The translations under genes were made by a program, and so were the position numbers. 64,000 bases of DNA from assembly GCA_963792405.1 (NCBI GenBank), contig CAWBVU010000006.1, forward strand, positions 806,001 through 870,000, written 5' to 3'. The DNA is from SZUA-442 sp963792405. Its GTDB lineage: Bacteria; Actinomycetota; Acidimicrobiia; Spongiisociales; UBA5794. The notes under the pieces are model-generated. The model worked only from the letters and a program-made list of their open reading frames with translations. It ran no database searches and had not been told where the DNA came from. Below, in pieces: positions 45,064 through 53,913 of this stretch; the stretch's first letter is position 1, and every line of letters begins with the position of its first letter.

Positions 45064-46232
45064 CAGAAGGCCGCGAGGCGTTCCAGGTACGCATCGTAGG
45101 AGGTACGCACATCACCCACCGTGTCGCCACCGAACTTCCGCATCACCTCATCGGCGAGGACCCACGCCACCATCTGCTCGGCGACGACGCCCGCGGCGGG
45201 CACCGCACAGACGTCCGAGCGCTCCCTGAACGCCTTCTCCGCGGTCCTCGTGTCGACGTCGACCGTGTCGAGCGGCCGCATCACGGTGGCGATCGGCTTC
45301 ATCGCGGCCCTGACCCGTACCACTCCCCCGGTGGTCATCCCCCCCTCGAGGCCGCCTGCACGGTTGGTGCGACGCCCGAAGCCGCTCCCGGCGACCACGA
45401 TCTCGTCATGGGCAGCGGATCCCCTCGACGCCGATTGGGCGATGCCATCTCCGATCTCGACGGCCTTGATCGCGTGGATGGACATCACGGCCCCCGCGAG
45501 GAGGCCATCGAGCTTGCGATCCCAGTGCACATGGCTGCCGAGACCGGGGGGCAGCCCATAGGCGAGGACCTCGACGACGCCTCCGAGCGTGTCGCGGTCG
45601 GCCTTGGCCGCCTCGATCTCGGCCACCATCGCCGCAGCCGCCCCCGGATCGTGGACCCTCACCTCGGATCCGTCGATCGCCTCGAGATCGTTCGGCGCCG
45701 GGAGATCGGACGAGGGGTCCACTGATACCGAGCCGATGGCCACGACGTGGGAGATCACCTGCACATCGATGATGGCGAGCAGCTGCTTCGCGAGGTGACC
45801 GACGACCGTGCGGGCCGCGGTCTCCCTCGCCGACGCTCGCTCGAGGATGTCCCGCGCGTCGTGGGTGTCGTACTTCTGCATGCCGACGAGGTCGGCGTGG
45901 CCCGGCCGGGGGGTGGTCTCGCGCCTCATCGCGGAGCGGGCCTCCTCCGACACCGGGTCAGGCGACATCCGCTCCTGCCATCGCGGCCACTCGGTGTTGC
46001 GGACGAGGACCGTCACGGGACCGCCGATGGTGCGGCCGAACCTCACGCCCCCGAGGATCTCGAGCTCGTCGCGCTCGAGACGCATCCGAGGTCCCCGCCC
46101 ATAGCCGAGGCGCCTCCGGGCCAGCTCGGCACCGATGCCCTCCCGCGTCACCTCGAGCCCCGCAGGGAGGCCCTCGACGGTTGCGACGAGGCCCGGGCCG
46201 TGGGATTCACCTGACGTGAGGAATCGCAGCAT
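45063..46232 (-). CDS. aroC: Chorismate synthase
   Basis: The 389-residue FMN-dependent enzyme forms chorismate, the last shared step to aromatic compounds. TSGESHGPGLVATVEGLPAG, RRETTPRPGHADLVGMQKY and GGMTTGGVVRVRAAMKPI match the family signatures. ATG 46232 follows TAGCCT by eight bases, so this gene starts the aroC-aroK-aroB-efp-nusB unit with a leaderless mRNA. Confidence 0.95.
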   Translation of the reverse strand: MLRFLTSGESHGPGLVATVEGLPAGLEVTREGIGAELARRRLGYGRGPRMRLERDELEILGGVRFGRTIGGPVTVLVRNTEWPRWQERMSPDPVSEEARSAMRRETTPRPGHADLVGMQKYDTHDARDILERASARETAARTVVGHLAKQLLAIIDVQVISHVVAIGSVSVDPSSDLPAPNDLEAIDGSEVRVHDPGAAAAMVAEIEAAKADRDTLGGVVEVLAYGLPPGLGSHVHWDRKLDGLLAGAVMSIHAIKAVEIGDGIAQSASRGSAAHDEIVVAGSGFGRRTNRAGGLEGGMTTGGVVRVRAAMKPIATVMRPLDTVDVDTRTAEKAFRERSDVCAVPAAGVVAEQMVAWVLADEVMRKFGGDTVGDVRTSYDAYLERLAAF

Positions 46233-46240
46233 CGCCGTGC

Positions 46241-46246
46241 AGGCTA
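46241..46246 (-). promoter_or_regulatory. -10 element TAGCCT for aroC-aroK-aroB-efp-nusB
   Basis: TAGCCT ends eight bases before the aroC ATG; no ribosome-binding site lies between them. Confidence 0.5.
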
Positions 46247-46278
46247 GGCCGGTCGCGGGGTTGGGCGCGATGCGCCCA

Positions 46279-47013
46279 TCACCCGACGTACCACTCGATG
46301 ATTCGGTCCCCCGCGACGACGGCCAGCACTGCTGCGGTCGTCATGAAGGGGCCGAACGGGATCGAATCCTTTCGGCCCGCCCTCCTGGTGACGAGGAGGA
46401 GCAGCGAGATGACGCCTCCGAGGATGAAGGCGCCCAACGCGCCGAGGACGAGGTACCCCCAACCGAGGTACCCGGTGAAGACCCCGAGGAGGAACGCGAG
46501 CTTGACGTCGCCGAACCCGAGCGCCCCGCGGGCGATGAGCGCGAGGAGGACCATGCCGGTGAAGTAGATGGCCCCCGACGCACCGGCGCGTGCCACGTCG
46601 CCCGGTGCGCCGTCCGCCAGCCCTCCCGCGACCAGGAGGACGACCCCGCCGACGGTACCGGGAAGGAGGATCCGGTTGGGGATGAGCTTGGTGTCCAGAT
46701 CGGTCACGGTGAGGAGGATCGCGACGTAGGCGAACCACAGGTATGCGGGAAGCACCCACCACGACGGCACGGTCGCCGCCACCAGGCCGAACACCGCGGC
46801 CGACGCCACGATGACCCAGGCGTTGGCACGGCGCTGTCGGTGACCTTCACCGGAGCACGCCAACATGGTGACATCGAGGGTCGCGTCACAGGTATCGCAC
46901 GTGGGGCGCCACCAACGATCGCCACCGTCGCGTCGGTGGGCGTCCGCTTCTGCGACGATCGAGCGCGAGGCGACGAGTCCGGCGACGATACCGACGATGA
47001 TGACGAAGGCCAT
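46279..47013 (-). CDS. Prepilin peptidase (A24 family)
   Basis: The 244-residue membrane protein carries both catalytic aspartates of the type IV prepilin peptidase family, in LTVTDLDTKLIPNRI and ALGFGDVKLAF, among about seven spans. The N-terminal half lacks the usual methyltransferase domain; instead a short soluble loop has CDTCDATLDVTMLAC, an atypical cysteine cluster. ATG 47013 follows TATGCT by eight bases. No pilin gene lies in the window, but this position between aroE and aroC is typical in Actinobacteria. Confidence 0.85.
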   Translation of the reverse strand: MAFVIIVGIVAGLVASRSIVAEADAHRRDGGDRWWRPTCDTCDATLDVTMLACSGEGHRQRRANAWVIVASAAVFGLVAATVPSWWVLPAYLWFAYVAILLTVTDLDTKLIPNRILLPGTVGGVVLLVAGGLADGAPGDVARAGASGAIYFTGMVLLALIARGALGFGDVKLAFLLGVFTGYLGWGYLVLGALGAFILGGVISLLLLVTRRAGRKDSIPFGPFMTTAAVLAVVAGDRIIEWYVG

Positions 47014-47021
47014 GGGGGGCG

Positions 47022-47027
47022 AGCATA
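47022..47027 (-). promoter_or_regulatory. -10 element TATGCT for the prepilin peptidase gene
   Basis: TATGCT ends eight bases before ATG 47013; upstream in-frame start codons precede the promoter. Confidence 0.5.
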
Positions 47028-47056
47028 GGGAGCGCACCCGTCGGAACGGGGGACGA

Positions 47057-47827
47057 TCACCGTCGCGCTGCGGCCCGCATCACGCCGATCGGTGCGGGAC
47101 GTCCCGTGAATCGCTCGAAGGCCTCCGCAGCCTGGCCCACGAGCATGTCGATACCATCTGCGAAGGGGATCCCGGCGTCGCGGGCGGCGAGGACGGCAGG
47201 CGTCGGACCACTGCCGTAGACCATGTCGAGCAGACCGCAGGCCTCATCGACGATGCCGTCCGGCAGCTCTCCGCCGTCCATGCCGATGGGTGTCGCGTTC
47301 ACGATGATCGCCCCGGGCACACCCGTCCCCCAGGGAACGACGTCGGCGGTCACCGCGGCTCGTGTGAGCACGCCAATGGCCTTTCGATCGTCCCTGCCAC
47401 TGACCGACAATGGACGACCCTCGAGCGCCACGACGGCGGCGCGGGCCGCCCCGCCCGTCCCGAGGACGAGGACGGGTGTCGTCGGCGGCAGGCCGAGCGT
47501 TGCCACGGCATGGGTGACGCCGGCGACGTCGGTGTTGTAACCGACGAGGAATCTCCCATCCACGACGATCGTGTTCACGGCTCCGACCCGCTCAACCCTG
47601 TCCGTCCGCAGGTCGACCGCGTCGAAGGCGTGCTGCTTGTGGGGCATCGTGACGTTGACGCCTGCGAGCGCACCCGTCCGGAGGGCGCCGATGACGTCAT
47701 CGAAGGCGTCGAACGGCGTGTGGATCGGAACGTACTCGGCGTCGATCGACAGGTGGGCGAAGGCCGCGTTGTGGATCGCCGGTGACCGCGAGTGCGCGAC
47801 GGGGTCGCCGACGACGCCGTATCTCAC
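47057..47827 (-). CDS. aroE: Shikimate dehydrogenase
   Basis: The 256-residue NADP enzyme reduces dehydroshikimate. VVGDPVAHSRSPAIHNAAF binds shikimate, GVNVTMPHKQ carries the catalytic Lys, GTGGAARA is the nucleotide loop and NATPIGM follows. The GTG start overlaps the mltG stop (GTGA). It ends the alaS-ruvX-mltG-aroE unit. Confidence 0.93.
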   Translation of the reverse strand: MRYGVVGDPVAHSRSPAIHNAAFAHLSIDAEYVPIHTPFDAFDDVIGALRTGALAGVNVTMPHKQHAFDAVDLRTDRVERVGAVNTIVVDGRFLVGYNTDVAGVTHAVATLGLPPTTPVLVLGTGGAARAAVVALEGRPLSVSGRDDRKAIGVLTRAAVTADVVPWGTGVPGAIIVNATPIGMDGGELPDGIVDEACGLLDMVYGSGPTPAVLAARDAGIPFADGIDMLVGQAAEAFERFTGRPAPIGVMRAAARR

Positions 47828-48921
47828 GGGCGGACCCCGTTCTGGCGCGCCAGGTCGATGTTCGCCTGATGCTCCTCGTACGTGGATGCGAACAGGTGCG
47901 ACCCGTCCTCGTTCCCGAGGACGTAGAAGAGGTACTCCGTCCGGATCGGGTTCGCCGCGGCCTCGAGGCTCGCCTCCGACACGGTCCCGATCGGAGTCGG
48001 CGGGAGTCCGTCGACCTTGTAGGTGTTGTACGGCGAGTCGACGTCGAGGTCCGCCGACGTGACTCGTCCTGGGTTGTAGCCCAGTGCATAGATCACGGTC
48101 GCATCGATCTGGAGCCTCATGGGCACCGCCAGCCGGTTGTAGATCACCGACGCGATCGTCGGACGCTCCTCGTCGGTCCCCGCCTCCCTCTCGATCAATG
48201 ATGCGACGATGATGGCCTCGTATCTGGTGACACCGAGTGCGTCGAGCCGCGACCAGTTCACCCCCTCGACGCGACGCACCATCTCGTCCGCCATGGCCCC
48301 GAGGATCGACGCAGGGGTGGCCTCGGACGCGATCGGGTAGCGAGCGGGGAACAGGAGGCCCTCCCACCTCGTCAGCGAGTCCACCGGTCCCCCGATCGGC
48401 GGGAGCAGTGGCGAGGCGACGTCGCCATTGCGCAGGACGCGTTGGAACTCGGCCTGCGAGTACCCGGTGAACGCTGAGAGCTCCTCGATCAGCCTGTCGA
48501 GGGTCCAGCCCTCGACGACGGTGAAGGCGTCGGCGGCTTCGACGTTGCCGCCCGCGACGAGCTGTCGAACCACGACGTCGGGATCCATGTCCGTGACGAG
48601 GGCGAAGGTCCCGGCTTGCAGCCGATCCTCGACCCCGAGCCGGTTCGCGGCGTCCTCGAGGGCAGAGGCCCGCGCGACGCCCTCGGATTCGAGGAGGGCG
48701 TAGATGGCCCGTGCGGATGTTCCCGGCTCGACGGTGATCTCGACGGGGATCCCCGGCTCGACATCCCACGACTGCCACGTTCCCACGGCACGGGCTCCGA
48801 GCCACGCGGTCGCGACGATCACGACGGCCCCCGCAGCCGCGATGATGGCGATCGCGGCCCGTCGACCACGGCGTGAGGCGTCGTCAGCCGCCTGCTCGCT
48901 GATCGTCTCCGTGTCCGCCAT
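47824..48921 (-). CDS. mltG: Endolytic murein transglycosylase MltG
   Basis: The 365-residue protein has a short cytoplasmic tail, one membrane span (about residues 22-43), a LysM-like region and the YceG domain with the catalytic Glu in VASLIEREAGTDEERPTIASV and TYKVDGLPPTPI near the end. It cleaves nascent peptidoglycan glycan strands at the membrane. Its first codons overlap the end of ruvX. Confidence 0.92.
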   Translation of the reverse strand: MADTETISEQAADDASRRGRRAAIAIIAAAGAVVIVATAWLGARAVGTWQSWDVEPGIPVEITVEPGTSARAIYALLESEGVARASALEDAANRLGVEDRLQAGTFALVTDMDPDVVVRQLVAGGNVEAADAFTVVEGWTLDRLIEELSAFTGYSQAEFQRVLRNGDVASPLLPPIGGPVDSLTRWEGLLFPARYPIASEATPASILGAMADEMVRRVEGVNWSRLDALGVTRYEAIIVASLIEREAGTDEERPTIASVIYNRLAVPMRLQIDATVIYALGYNPGRVTSADLDVDSPYNTYKVDGLPPTPIGTVSEASLEAAANPIRTEYLFYVLGNEDGSHLFASTYEEHQANIDLARQNGVRP

Positions 48922-49334
48922 GTCGTGCCTGTCCGTCGAGATATCCCTGCAGCATCAGCGCTGCGGCGACCTGGTCCCGTGTCGTCCTCCGTCGCGACCT
49001 TCGGACGTTCCCCTCGAGGAGCGCCTTCTCTGCCGTGACGCTGGTGAACCGTTCGTCCCAGTAGCGCACCTCGATGCCAAGGCCGTCCGCCAGCCGACCG
49101 CCCAGGTCGCGACTCCTGCCGGCCGCGAGCCCCTCGGAGCCATCGAGCCCCACGGGGAGGCCCAGGACCAGCGATCGTCACCTCGTACTCGGTACACAGG
49201 TCCCTGACAGCGGCGACGGGATCGGAGGCCGCCACGTCGATGAACCCGACGGGTGAGGCGATGGTACCGGTGGGGTCCGATACCGCCACGCCGATCCTGC
49301 GCTCTCCCGGATCGAGCCCGAGGATGCGTGGCAT
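48884..49334 (-). pseudogene. ruvX: RuvX/YqgF RNase H-like nuclease, interrupted by a 1-base frameshift
   Basis: The first frame begins MPRILGLDPGERRIGVAVSD, with the catalytic Asp, and runs to about 49170. The second frame continues GLPVGLDGSEG, WDERFTSVTAEKALLEG and DQVAAALMLQGYLD, giving about 150 residues in all, the usual family size. At the junction ATCGCTGGTCCTGGGC, removing one G (49169-49168) restores VTIAVLGLPVGLDGSEG. The family acts on 16S rRNA ends or Holliday junctions. The ATG shares its A with the alaS TGA (TGATG). Confidence 0.88.
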
Positions 49335-51955
49335 CAGACGGCGGCCATCGCCTCGGCCGCCCTGGCTCGAGCCATGGTGATGGCATCGTCGATGGCGTCG
49401 GCGTTGGGGCCTCCCGCCTGGGCGAGCTTCGGATCCCGGCTTCCGCCCCCGCCGAGGGCCCGGGCGCCCGCCGCCGCGATCTCCCCTGCCGAGATGCCCA
49501 CGGCGACGAGGTCGTCCGAGACGAAGACGATCAGCGCCGCCTTGCCGTCGGTGACGGATCCGAACACCCCGACGCCGGATGCGAGCCGATCGCGCACCTG
49601 GAAGGCGAGGGATCGAAGTGCGTCTCCTCCGAGACCGTCGACCCTGCCGATCGCGAGCTTCGCCGCACCGATCTCCTCGGCGGTCGATGCGAGGTCGTGT
49701 GCGACGCCCGCCCGTTCGCGCTCCTCGAATGCCGCGAGGCGCTCCTCCGCCAGGCGGAGACGATCGGCCGCCGACATCGCGGCGTCGACCTCGCGCCCCG
49801 GCTGGGCCCTGAGCGCCTCCGCCACGGAATGGAGCCGATCACGGAGGCCGGAGAGGTGGTCGTACGCAGCGCTTCCCGTCAGGGCCTCGACCCGGCGGAT
49901 GTTCGCACCGACGCTTCCCTCGCTGACGAGCACGAGCGGACCGACCTGGCCCGTCGTCGGCACGTGGGTGCCGCCGCAGAACTCCGTGGAGTAGTCGCCG
50001 GTCCGCACCACGCGGACGCGTTCGCCGTACTTGTCACCGAAGAACGCCAACGCACCCATCTGCTCGGCCTCGGTCTTCGAGGTCTCGACCGTCGTGACCC
50101 TGGCGTTCTCGATCACGCGCTCGTTCACGACCTTCTCGATGTGCTGGAGGTGCTCACGGTCGACTGCCCCGTGATGCGAGAAGTCGAACCGGAGTCGGTC
50201 CGGAGCGACGAGCGAACCCGCTTGGTGGACGTGGTCCCCGAGGGCGTCGCGCAGGGCCCAGTGGAGGATGTGGGTCCCCGTGTGGTTCTTGCGGATGCGT
50301 TCCCTGCGCATCGGCTCGACCGCGGTGCGCACGTCCTGGCCCTGCTGGACGTACCCCTTCGTCACCGTGCCCTTGTGGCCGCGGATCTCTGGCAGGGCGA
50401 ACCGCGTGTCCACGACACGCACCTCACCCGTCTCCGTGCGGATCGTGCCCGCATCCCCGACCTGGCCGCCGGACTCCGCGTAGAAGGGCGTCGCGTCCAG
50501 GAACACCTCGACCTCACTGCCCTCCTCCGCCCGCTCGATGGTGTCCCCGTCCCGGATCAGCGAGAGGATGACACCGGCACCGTCGATGTGGGTGTACCCG
50601 GTGAAGTCGGTCTGTTCGATGCCCCGCAGCAGCACGCGATAGGCCTCGGCGGTGTCGCCCTCGCTGGCGCCTTTGAAGGCGTCCCTCGCCCTGCGCTTCT
50701 GTTCCTCCATCGCCCCATCGAAAGCATCCCTGTCCACGGCGATGCCACGCTCGGACGCGATCTCCTCGGTGAGCTCGATCGGGAACCCGTACGTGTCGTG
50801 GAGACGGAACGCGGTCTCGCCGGGGATGGTCTCGCCGTCGGCGAGCTCTTCGATCGCGGCATCGAGCATCTGCTGCCCGGATGCGAGCGTGCGACGGAAG
50901 CGCTGCTCCTCTCGGTCTGCGACCTCCTCGATGAACCGCTCGCCCTCGACGATGGCCGGGTAGGCGCCACCCATCTCGGCGACCGTCGCCGCGATGAGCG
51001 GCTCCATCACGGATCCGGAGGCTCCGAGCATGGTGCCGTGCCGCACCGCTCTGCGCAGGAGGCGCCTCAGGACATACCCGCGTCCCTCGTTCGAGGGCAC
51101 CACGCCGTCCGCGATGAGGAAGGTCACCGCACGACCGTGGTCCGCCATGATCCGCAGCGATACGTCGGCCACGGGGTTCGCCCCGTAGGTCGTCGCGGTC
51201 TCGTTCTCGGCGACGGCGATGATGGCCCGCAGGGTGGAGGTCTCGAACACGCTCGGCACGTCCTGGAGGACCACGCTGATCCGCTCGAGTCCCATCCCGG
51301 TGTCGATGGACTTCATCGGGAGGTCCCCGACGACGTGGTACGGGACGTCCTGGACGTACTGCATGAAGACGAGGTTCCAGATCTCCATGAACCGTTCCTC
51401 GTCGACGATGGGCCCGCCGTCGGGTCCGTGCTCGGGGCCCTTGTCGTAGAAGATCTCGGACGACGGACCTGCCGGCCCCGCAACGCCCATCTGCCAGAAG
51501 TTGTCCCTGTCCCTGCGCTGGAGGCGGTCGGGTCGGACGCCGACCACGTCGAGCCAGATCCCTGCAGCCTCGTCGTCGCTCTCGTGGACCGTGAACCAGA
51601 GCCGTTCGGGATCGAGTCCGAAGCGCTCCGTGATCAGCTCGTACGCGTACGGGATGGCCTTCGACTTGAAATAGTCACCGAACGAGAAGTTCCCCAGCAT
51701 CTCGAAGAACGACAGATGCCTGGCCGTGGTGCCGAGGATGTCGATGTCGGCGGTCCGGATGCACTTCTGGGAGGTCGCCATGCGGGGGTACGGGGGTGTC
51801 TCCTCCCCGAGCAGGTAGCCCTTGAAGGGCACCATCCCCGCGACGTTGAGCAGCAGTGCGGGGTCCACGGGGATGAGCGACGCGCTCGGCGCCACGAGGT
51901 GGTCCTTCGAGGCGAAGAAGTCGAGATAGGTGCTGCGGATCTCGTTGGTGTCCAT
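49334..51955 (-). CDS. alaS: Alanyl-tRNA synthetase
   Basis: The 873-residue protein contains the class II catalytic domain (SASLIPVDPALLLNVAGMVP, MLGNFSFGDYFK, GMGLERI), the tRNA-recognition domain, the editing domain with KNHTGTHILHWALR and TEFCGGTHVPTTGQVG (zinc and active-site residues), and a C-Ala domain. It charges tRNA-Ala and edits mischarged Ser and Gly. ATG 51955 follows TAACCT by nine bases. It heads alaS-ruvX-mltG-aroE. Confidence 0.96.
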   Translation of the reverse strand: MDTNEIRSTYLDFFASKDHLVAPSASLIPVDPALLLNVAGMVPFKGYLLGEETPPYPRMATSQKCIRTADIDILGTTARHLSFFEMLGNFSFGDYFKSKAIPYAYELITERFGLDPERLWFTVHESDDEAAGIWLDVVGVRPDRLQRRDRDNFWQMGVAGPAGPSSEIFYDKGPEHGPDGGPIVDEERFMEIWNLVFMQYVQDVPYHVVGDLPMKSIDTGMGLERISVVLQDVPSVFETSTLRAIIAVAENETATTYGANPVADVSLRIMADHGRAVTFLIADGVVPSNEGRGYVLRRLLRRAVRHGTMLGASGSVMEPLIAATVAEMGGAYPAIVEGERFIEEVADREEQRFRRTLASGQQMLDAAIEELADGETIPGETAFRLHDTYGFPIELTEEIASERGIAVDRDAFDGAMEEQKRRARDAFKGASEGDTAEAYRVLLRGIEQTDFTGYTHIDGAGVILSLIRDGDTIERAEEGSEVEVFLDATPFYAESGGQVGDAGTIRTETGEVRVVDTRFALPEIRGHKGTVTKGYVQQGQDVRTAVEPMRRERIRKNHTGTHILHWALRDALGDHVHQAGSLVAPDRLRFDFSHHGAVDREHLQHIEKVVNERVIENARVTTVETSKTEAEQMGALAFFGDKYGERVRVVRTGDYSTEFCGGTHVPTTGQVGPLVLVSEGSVGANIRRVEALTGSAAYDHLSGLRDRLHSVAEALRAQPGREVDAAMSAADRLRLAEERLAAFEERERAGVAHDLASTAEEIGAAKLAIGRVDGLGGDALRSLAFQVRDRLASGVGVFGSVTDGKAALIVFVSDDLVAVGISAGEIAAAGARALGGGGSRDPKLAQAGGPNADAIDDAITMARARAAEAMAAV

Positions 51956-51964
51956 GGAGTGGCG

Positions 51965-51970
51965 AGGTTA
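51965..51970 (-). promoter_or_regulatory. -10 element TAACCT for alaS
   Basis: TAACCT ends nine bases before the alaS ATG, just past the end of the upstream small gene. Confidence 0.45.
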
Positions 51971-52192
51971 CCCCTGCTCGCCCGCGGAGCCATCGGGGGC
52001 GACGCGGAGGGCCGAGCGTTGGAGGCGCCTGCCGATGGACTCGATCCCGTCGGCGGCCAGGTGGACGGACACCCGTGTGACGCCGTCCGTGTCGAGCCGT
52101 TCGCGCATCGACCTCGCCTTCGACACGACGATCATCGTGAGGCCGAGGGTGGCGGCGGACCCATAGGCGAACCATCGTGCACGAGTGAGCAT
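51968..52192 (-). CDS. Small single-span membrane protein upstream of alaS
   Basis: The 74-residue protein starts MLTRARWFAYGSAATLGLTM with one membrane helix (about residues 8-24), followed by a basic, soluble stretch. In many Actinobacteria a similar small membrane protein (DUF6167-type) sits just upstream of alaS; the match here is by position and architecture, not by a diagnostic motif. ATG 52192 follows TAGGCT by six bases, which supports that it is real. Confidence 0.6.
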   Translation of the reverse strand: MLTRARWFAYGSAATLGLTMIVVSKARSMRERLDTDGVTRVSVHLAADGIESIGRRLQRSALRVAPDGSAGEQG

Positions 52193-52198
52193 GCCGAG

Positions 52199-52204
52199 AG
52201 CCTA
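52199..52204 (-). promoter_or_regulatory. -10 element TAGGCT for the small membrane protein
   Basis: TAGGCT ends six bases before ATG 52192 and supports the start of this otherwise unrecognised gene. Confidence 0.45.
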
Positions 52205-52257
52205 CGCGCTCGGCGGACCAACGCCACCGCGGCGCGGGTGTCGGGCGCTCGGGTGCC

Positions 52258-52449
52258 TCAGCCCTCCTTGTGCGGGCGATTGGCGTCGGTCAGCGGCGTC
52301 ACCGACTCCCTCGACACGATGCTCACATGGCCGTCGTCCCATTGGATCTCGACCGAGTTCCCATCGTGGATGGCGAGGACCTTCCCGGTCTCGCCGACCT
52401 GCCCAACCTTCTTCGTCCGTCGTACGACTCGGGTCCCGCTCCGAAGCAT
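52258..52449 (-). CDS. Small SH3-like/KOW-like hypothetical protein
   Basis: The 63-residue soluble protein reads like a small beta-barrel: GETGKVLAIHDGNSVEIQWD followed by DGHVSIVSRESVTPL, the alternation seen in KOW/Tudor or DUF1918-type folds that bind nucleic acid or peptides. GAGG stands six bases before the ATG. It is a single gene between the alaS cluster and rarA; the 126-base gap upstream holds only a possible promoter. Function unknown. Confidence 0.6.
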   Translation of the reverse strand: MLRSGTRVVRRTKKVGQVGETGKVLAIHDGNSVEIQWDDGHVSIVSRESVTPLTDANRPHKEG

Positions 52450-52575
52450 GCTCCACCTCGTTGGTCATGACGTGTCGTGCTGATATCGAGGAGCGCACGG
52501 CTCTCACTCCACGATACTCGACGCGCGCTCGGCCGATTGCGCTCCACCCAGCGGGTCGACCGCCCTCTCGAGGGG

Positions 52576-53913
52576 TCAGGTCCGGGGCGGCTTGCCGAGG
52601 ATCGCGTCGATCCTGGCCAGTCGGTCGGTGAGATCCGCCTCGTCCCCGACCCGTTTGGGATGGAGGAGGATCGTTCCCTCGAGGCCGGTCGGAAGGTACT
52701 GCTGGGGGATGACGCCGCGGGGATCGTCGTGGGGGTATCGGTACCCGACCCCGTGGCCGAGGCCCCTGTCCCCCGCCGTCGCGCCGGAGCGCAGATGGGC
52801 GGGCACCTCGGTGTGCGGACCGGCGTCGACGGCTGCGATCGCGGCGGCCATGGCACGCGTCACGGAGTTCGACTTCGGAGCGAGCGCGAGGGCGATGGCG
52901 GCATGGGACAGTGCATGGTTCGCCTCGGGCAGGCCGACCACCTCGAGGGCGCGGAACGCATCGACCGCGACCCCCAGCGCCGAACTGTCGGCGATCCCGA
53001 TGTCCTCCGAGGCGAAGATGATCATGCGCCTCGCCACGAACTTCGGGTCCTCGCCCGCCTGGATCATCGTCTGGAGCCAATAGAGCGCCGCGTCGGGATC
53101 CGAGCCCCGTAGGGATTTGATGAACGCCGAGATGACGTCGTAGTGGCGGTCTCCCGCCCTGTCATAGCGGATGATCCTCCTCTGGAGCGCTTCCTCGACG
53201 TCGCCGACGGCGATCGTGTGCGTGCCCCTGCCCTGAGCGATGGTCGCCGCCGTTTCGAGGGCATTCAGCGCAAGGCGTGCGTCACCGCCGACCCGCCCGG
53301 CGAGCGCCGTGACCGCTTCATCGTCGATGGTCACCCCGGGAAGGCCGCGCATGGGGTCCTCCATCACCCGTCGGCAGAGGTCATGGATGTCGTCCTCGGT
53401 GAGGGCCTCGGTCCGGAAGACCGTGGCCCTCGAGATGAGCGGGGAGTTCACCTCGAAGAACGGGTTCTCCGTCGTCGCCCCGACGAGGATGATGGTGCCG
53501 TCCTCGACGCCGGGGAGGAGCGCATCCTGCTGCGCCTTGTTGAACCGGTGGATCTCGTCGAGGAACAGGACGGTGCGGCCCCTCCCCTCGCCAAGTCGCT
53601 GTTCGGCCCTGGCGAGCACCTCACGCACGTCCTTGACGCCTGCGGCAGTCGCCGAGAGCCGTTCGAAGGACCCGTGGACCTCCGTGGCGAGGATGTTCGC
53701 CAACGTGGTCTTCCCCGTTCCCGGAGGACCCCACAGGATCATCGAGGACACCTTCCCGGTCTCGACCATCGAGCGGAAGGCCGCTCCCTCACCGAGGAGG
53801 TGCCGCTGGCCCACCACCTCGTCGAGGGTCCTCGGCCGCATGCGTGCGGGCAGCGGGGCCGAGGCGCGCCTGATCTCGTCGCGTTGGACCGCGAACAGAT
53901 CATCCTCTGCCAT
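52576..53913 (-). CDS. rarA: Replication-associated recombination protein A (AAA ATPase)
   Basis: The 445-residue clamp-loader-like ATPase has MRPRTLDEVVGQRHLLG, Walker A LWGPPGTGKTT, Walker B VLFLDEIHRFNKAQQDALLP, sensor 1 GATTENP and the C-terminal MgsA domain with YDVISAFIKSLRGSDPDAAL. RarA acts at stalled replication forks. ATG 53913 shares its A with the aspS TGA (TGATG); upstream in-frame codons are not needed. Confidence 0.94.
   Translation of the reverse strand: MAEDDLFAVQRDEIRRASAPLPARMRPRTLDEVVGQRHLLGEGAAFRSMVETGKVSSMILWGPPGTGKTTLANILATEVHGSFERLSATAAGVKDVREVLARAEQRLGEGRGRTVLFLDEIHRFNKAQQDALLPGVEDGTIILVGATTENPFFEVNSPLISRATVFRTEALTEDDIHDLCRRVMEDPMRGLPGVTIDDEAVTALAGRVGGDARLALNALETAATIAQGRGTHTIAVGDVEEALQRRIIRYDRAGDRHYDVISAFIKSLRGSDPDAALYWLQTMIQAGEDPKFVARRMIIFASEDIGIADSSALGVAVDAFRALEVVGLPEANHALSHAAIALALAPKSNSVTRAMAAAIAAVDAGPHTEVPAHLRSGATAGDRGLGHGVGYRYPHDDPRGVIPQQYLPTGLEGTILLHPKRVGDEADLTDRLARIDAILGKPPRT

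Noticed and set aside
49253..52483. A 1,076-codon open frame on the plus strand across alaS
   Set aside because: It is antisense to an unmistakable alaS and reflects codon bias in GC-rich DNA; its translation has no recognisable domain. The same holds for a 1,083-codon frame antisense to carB.
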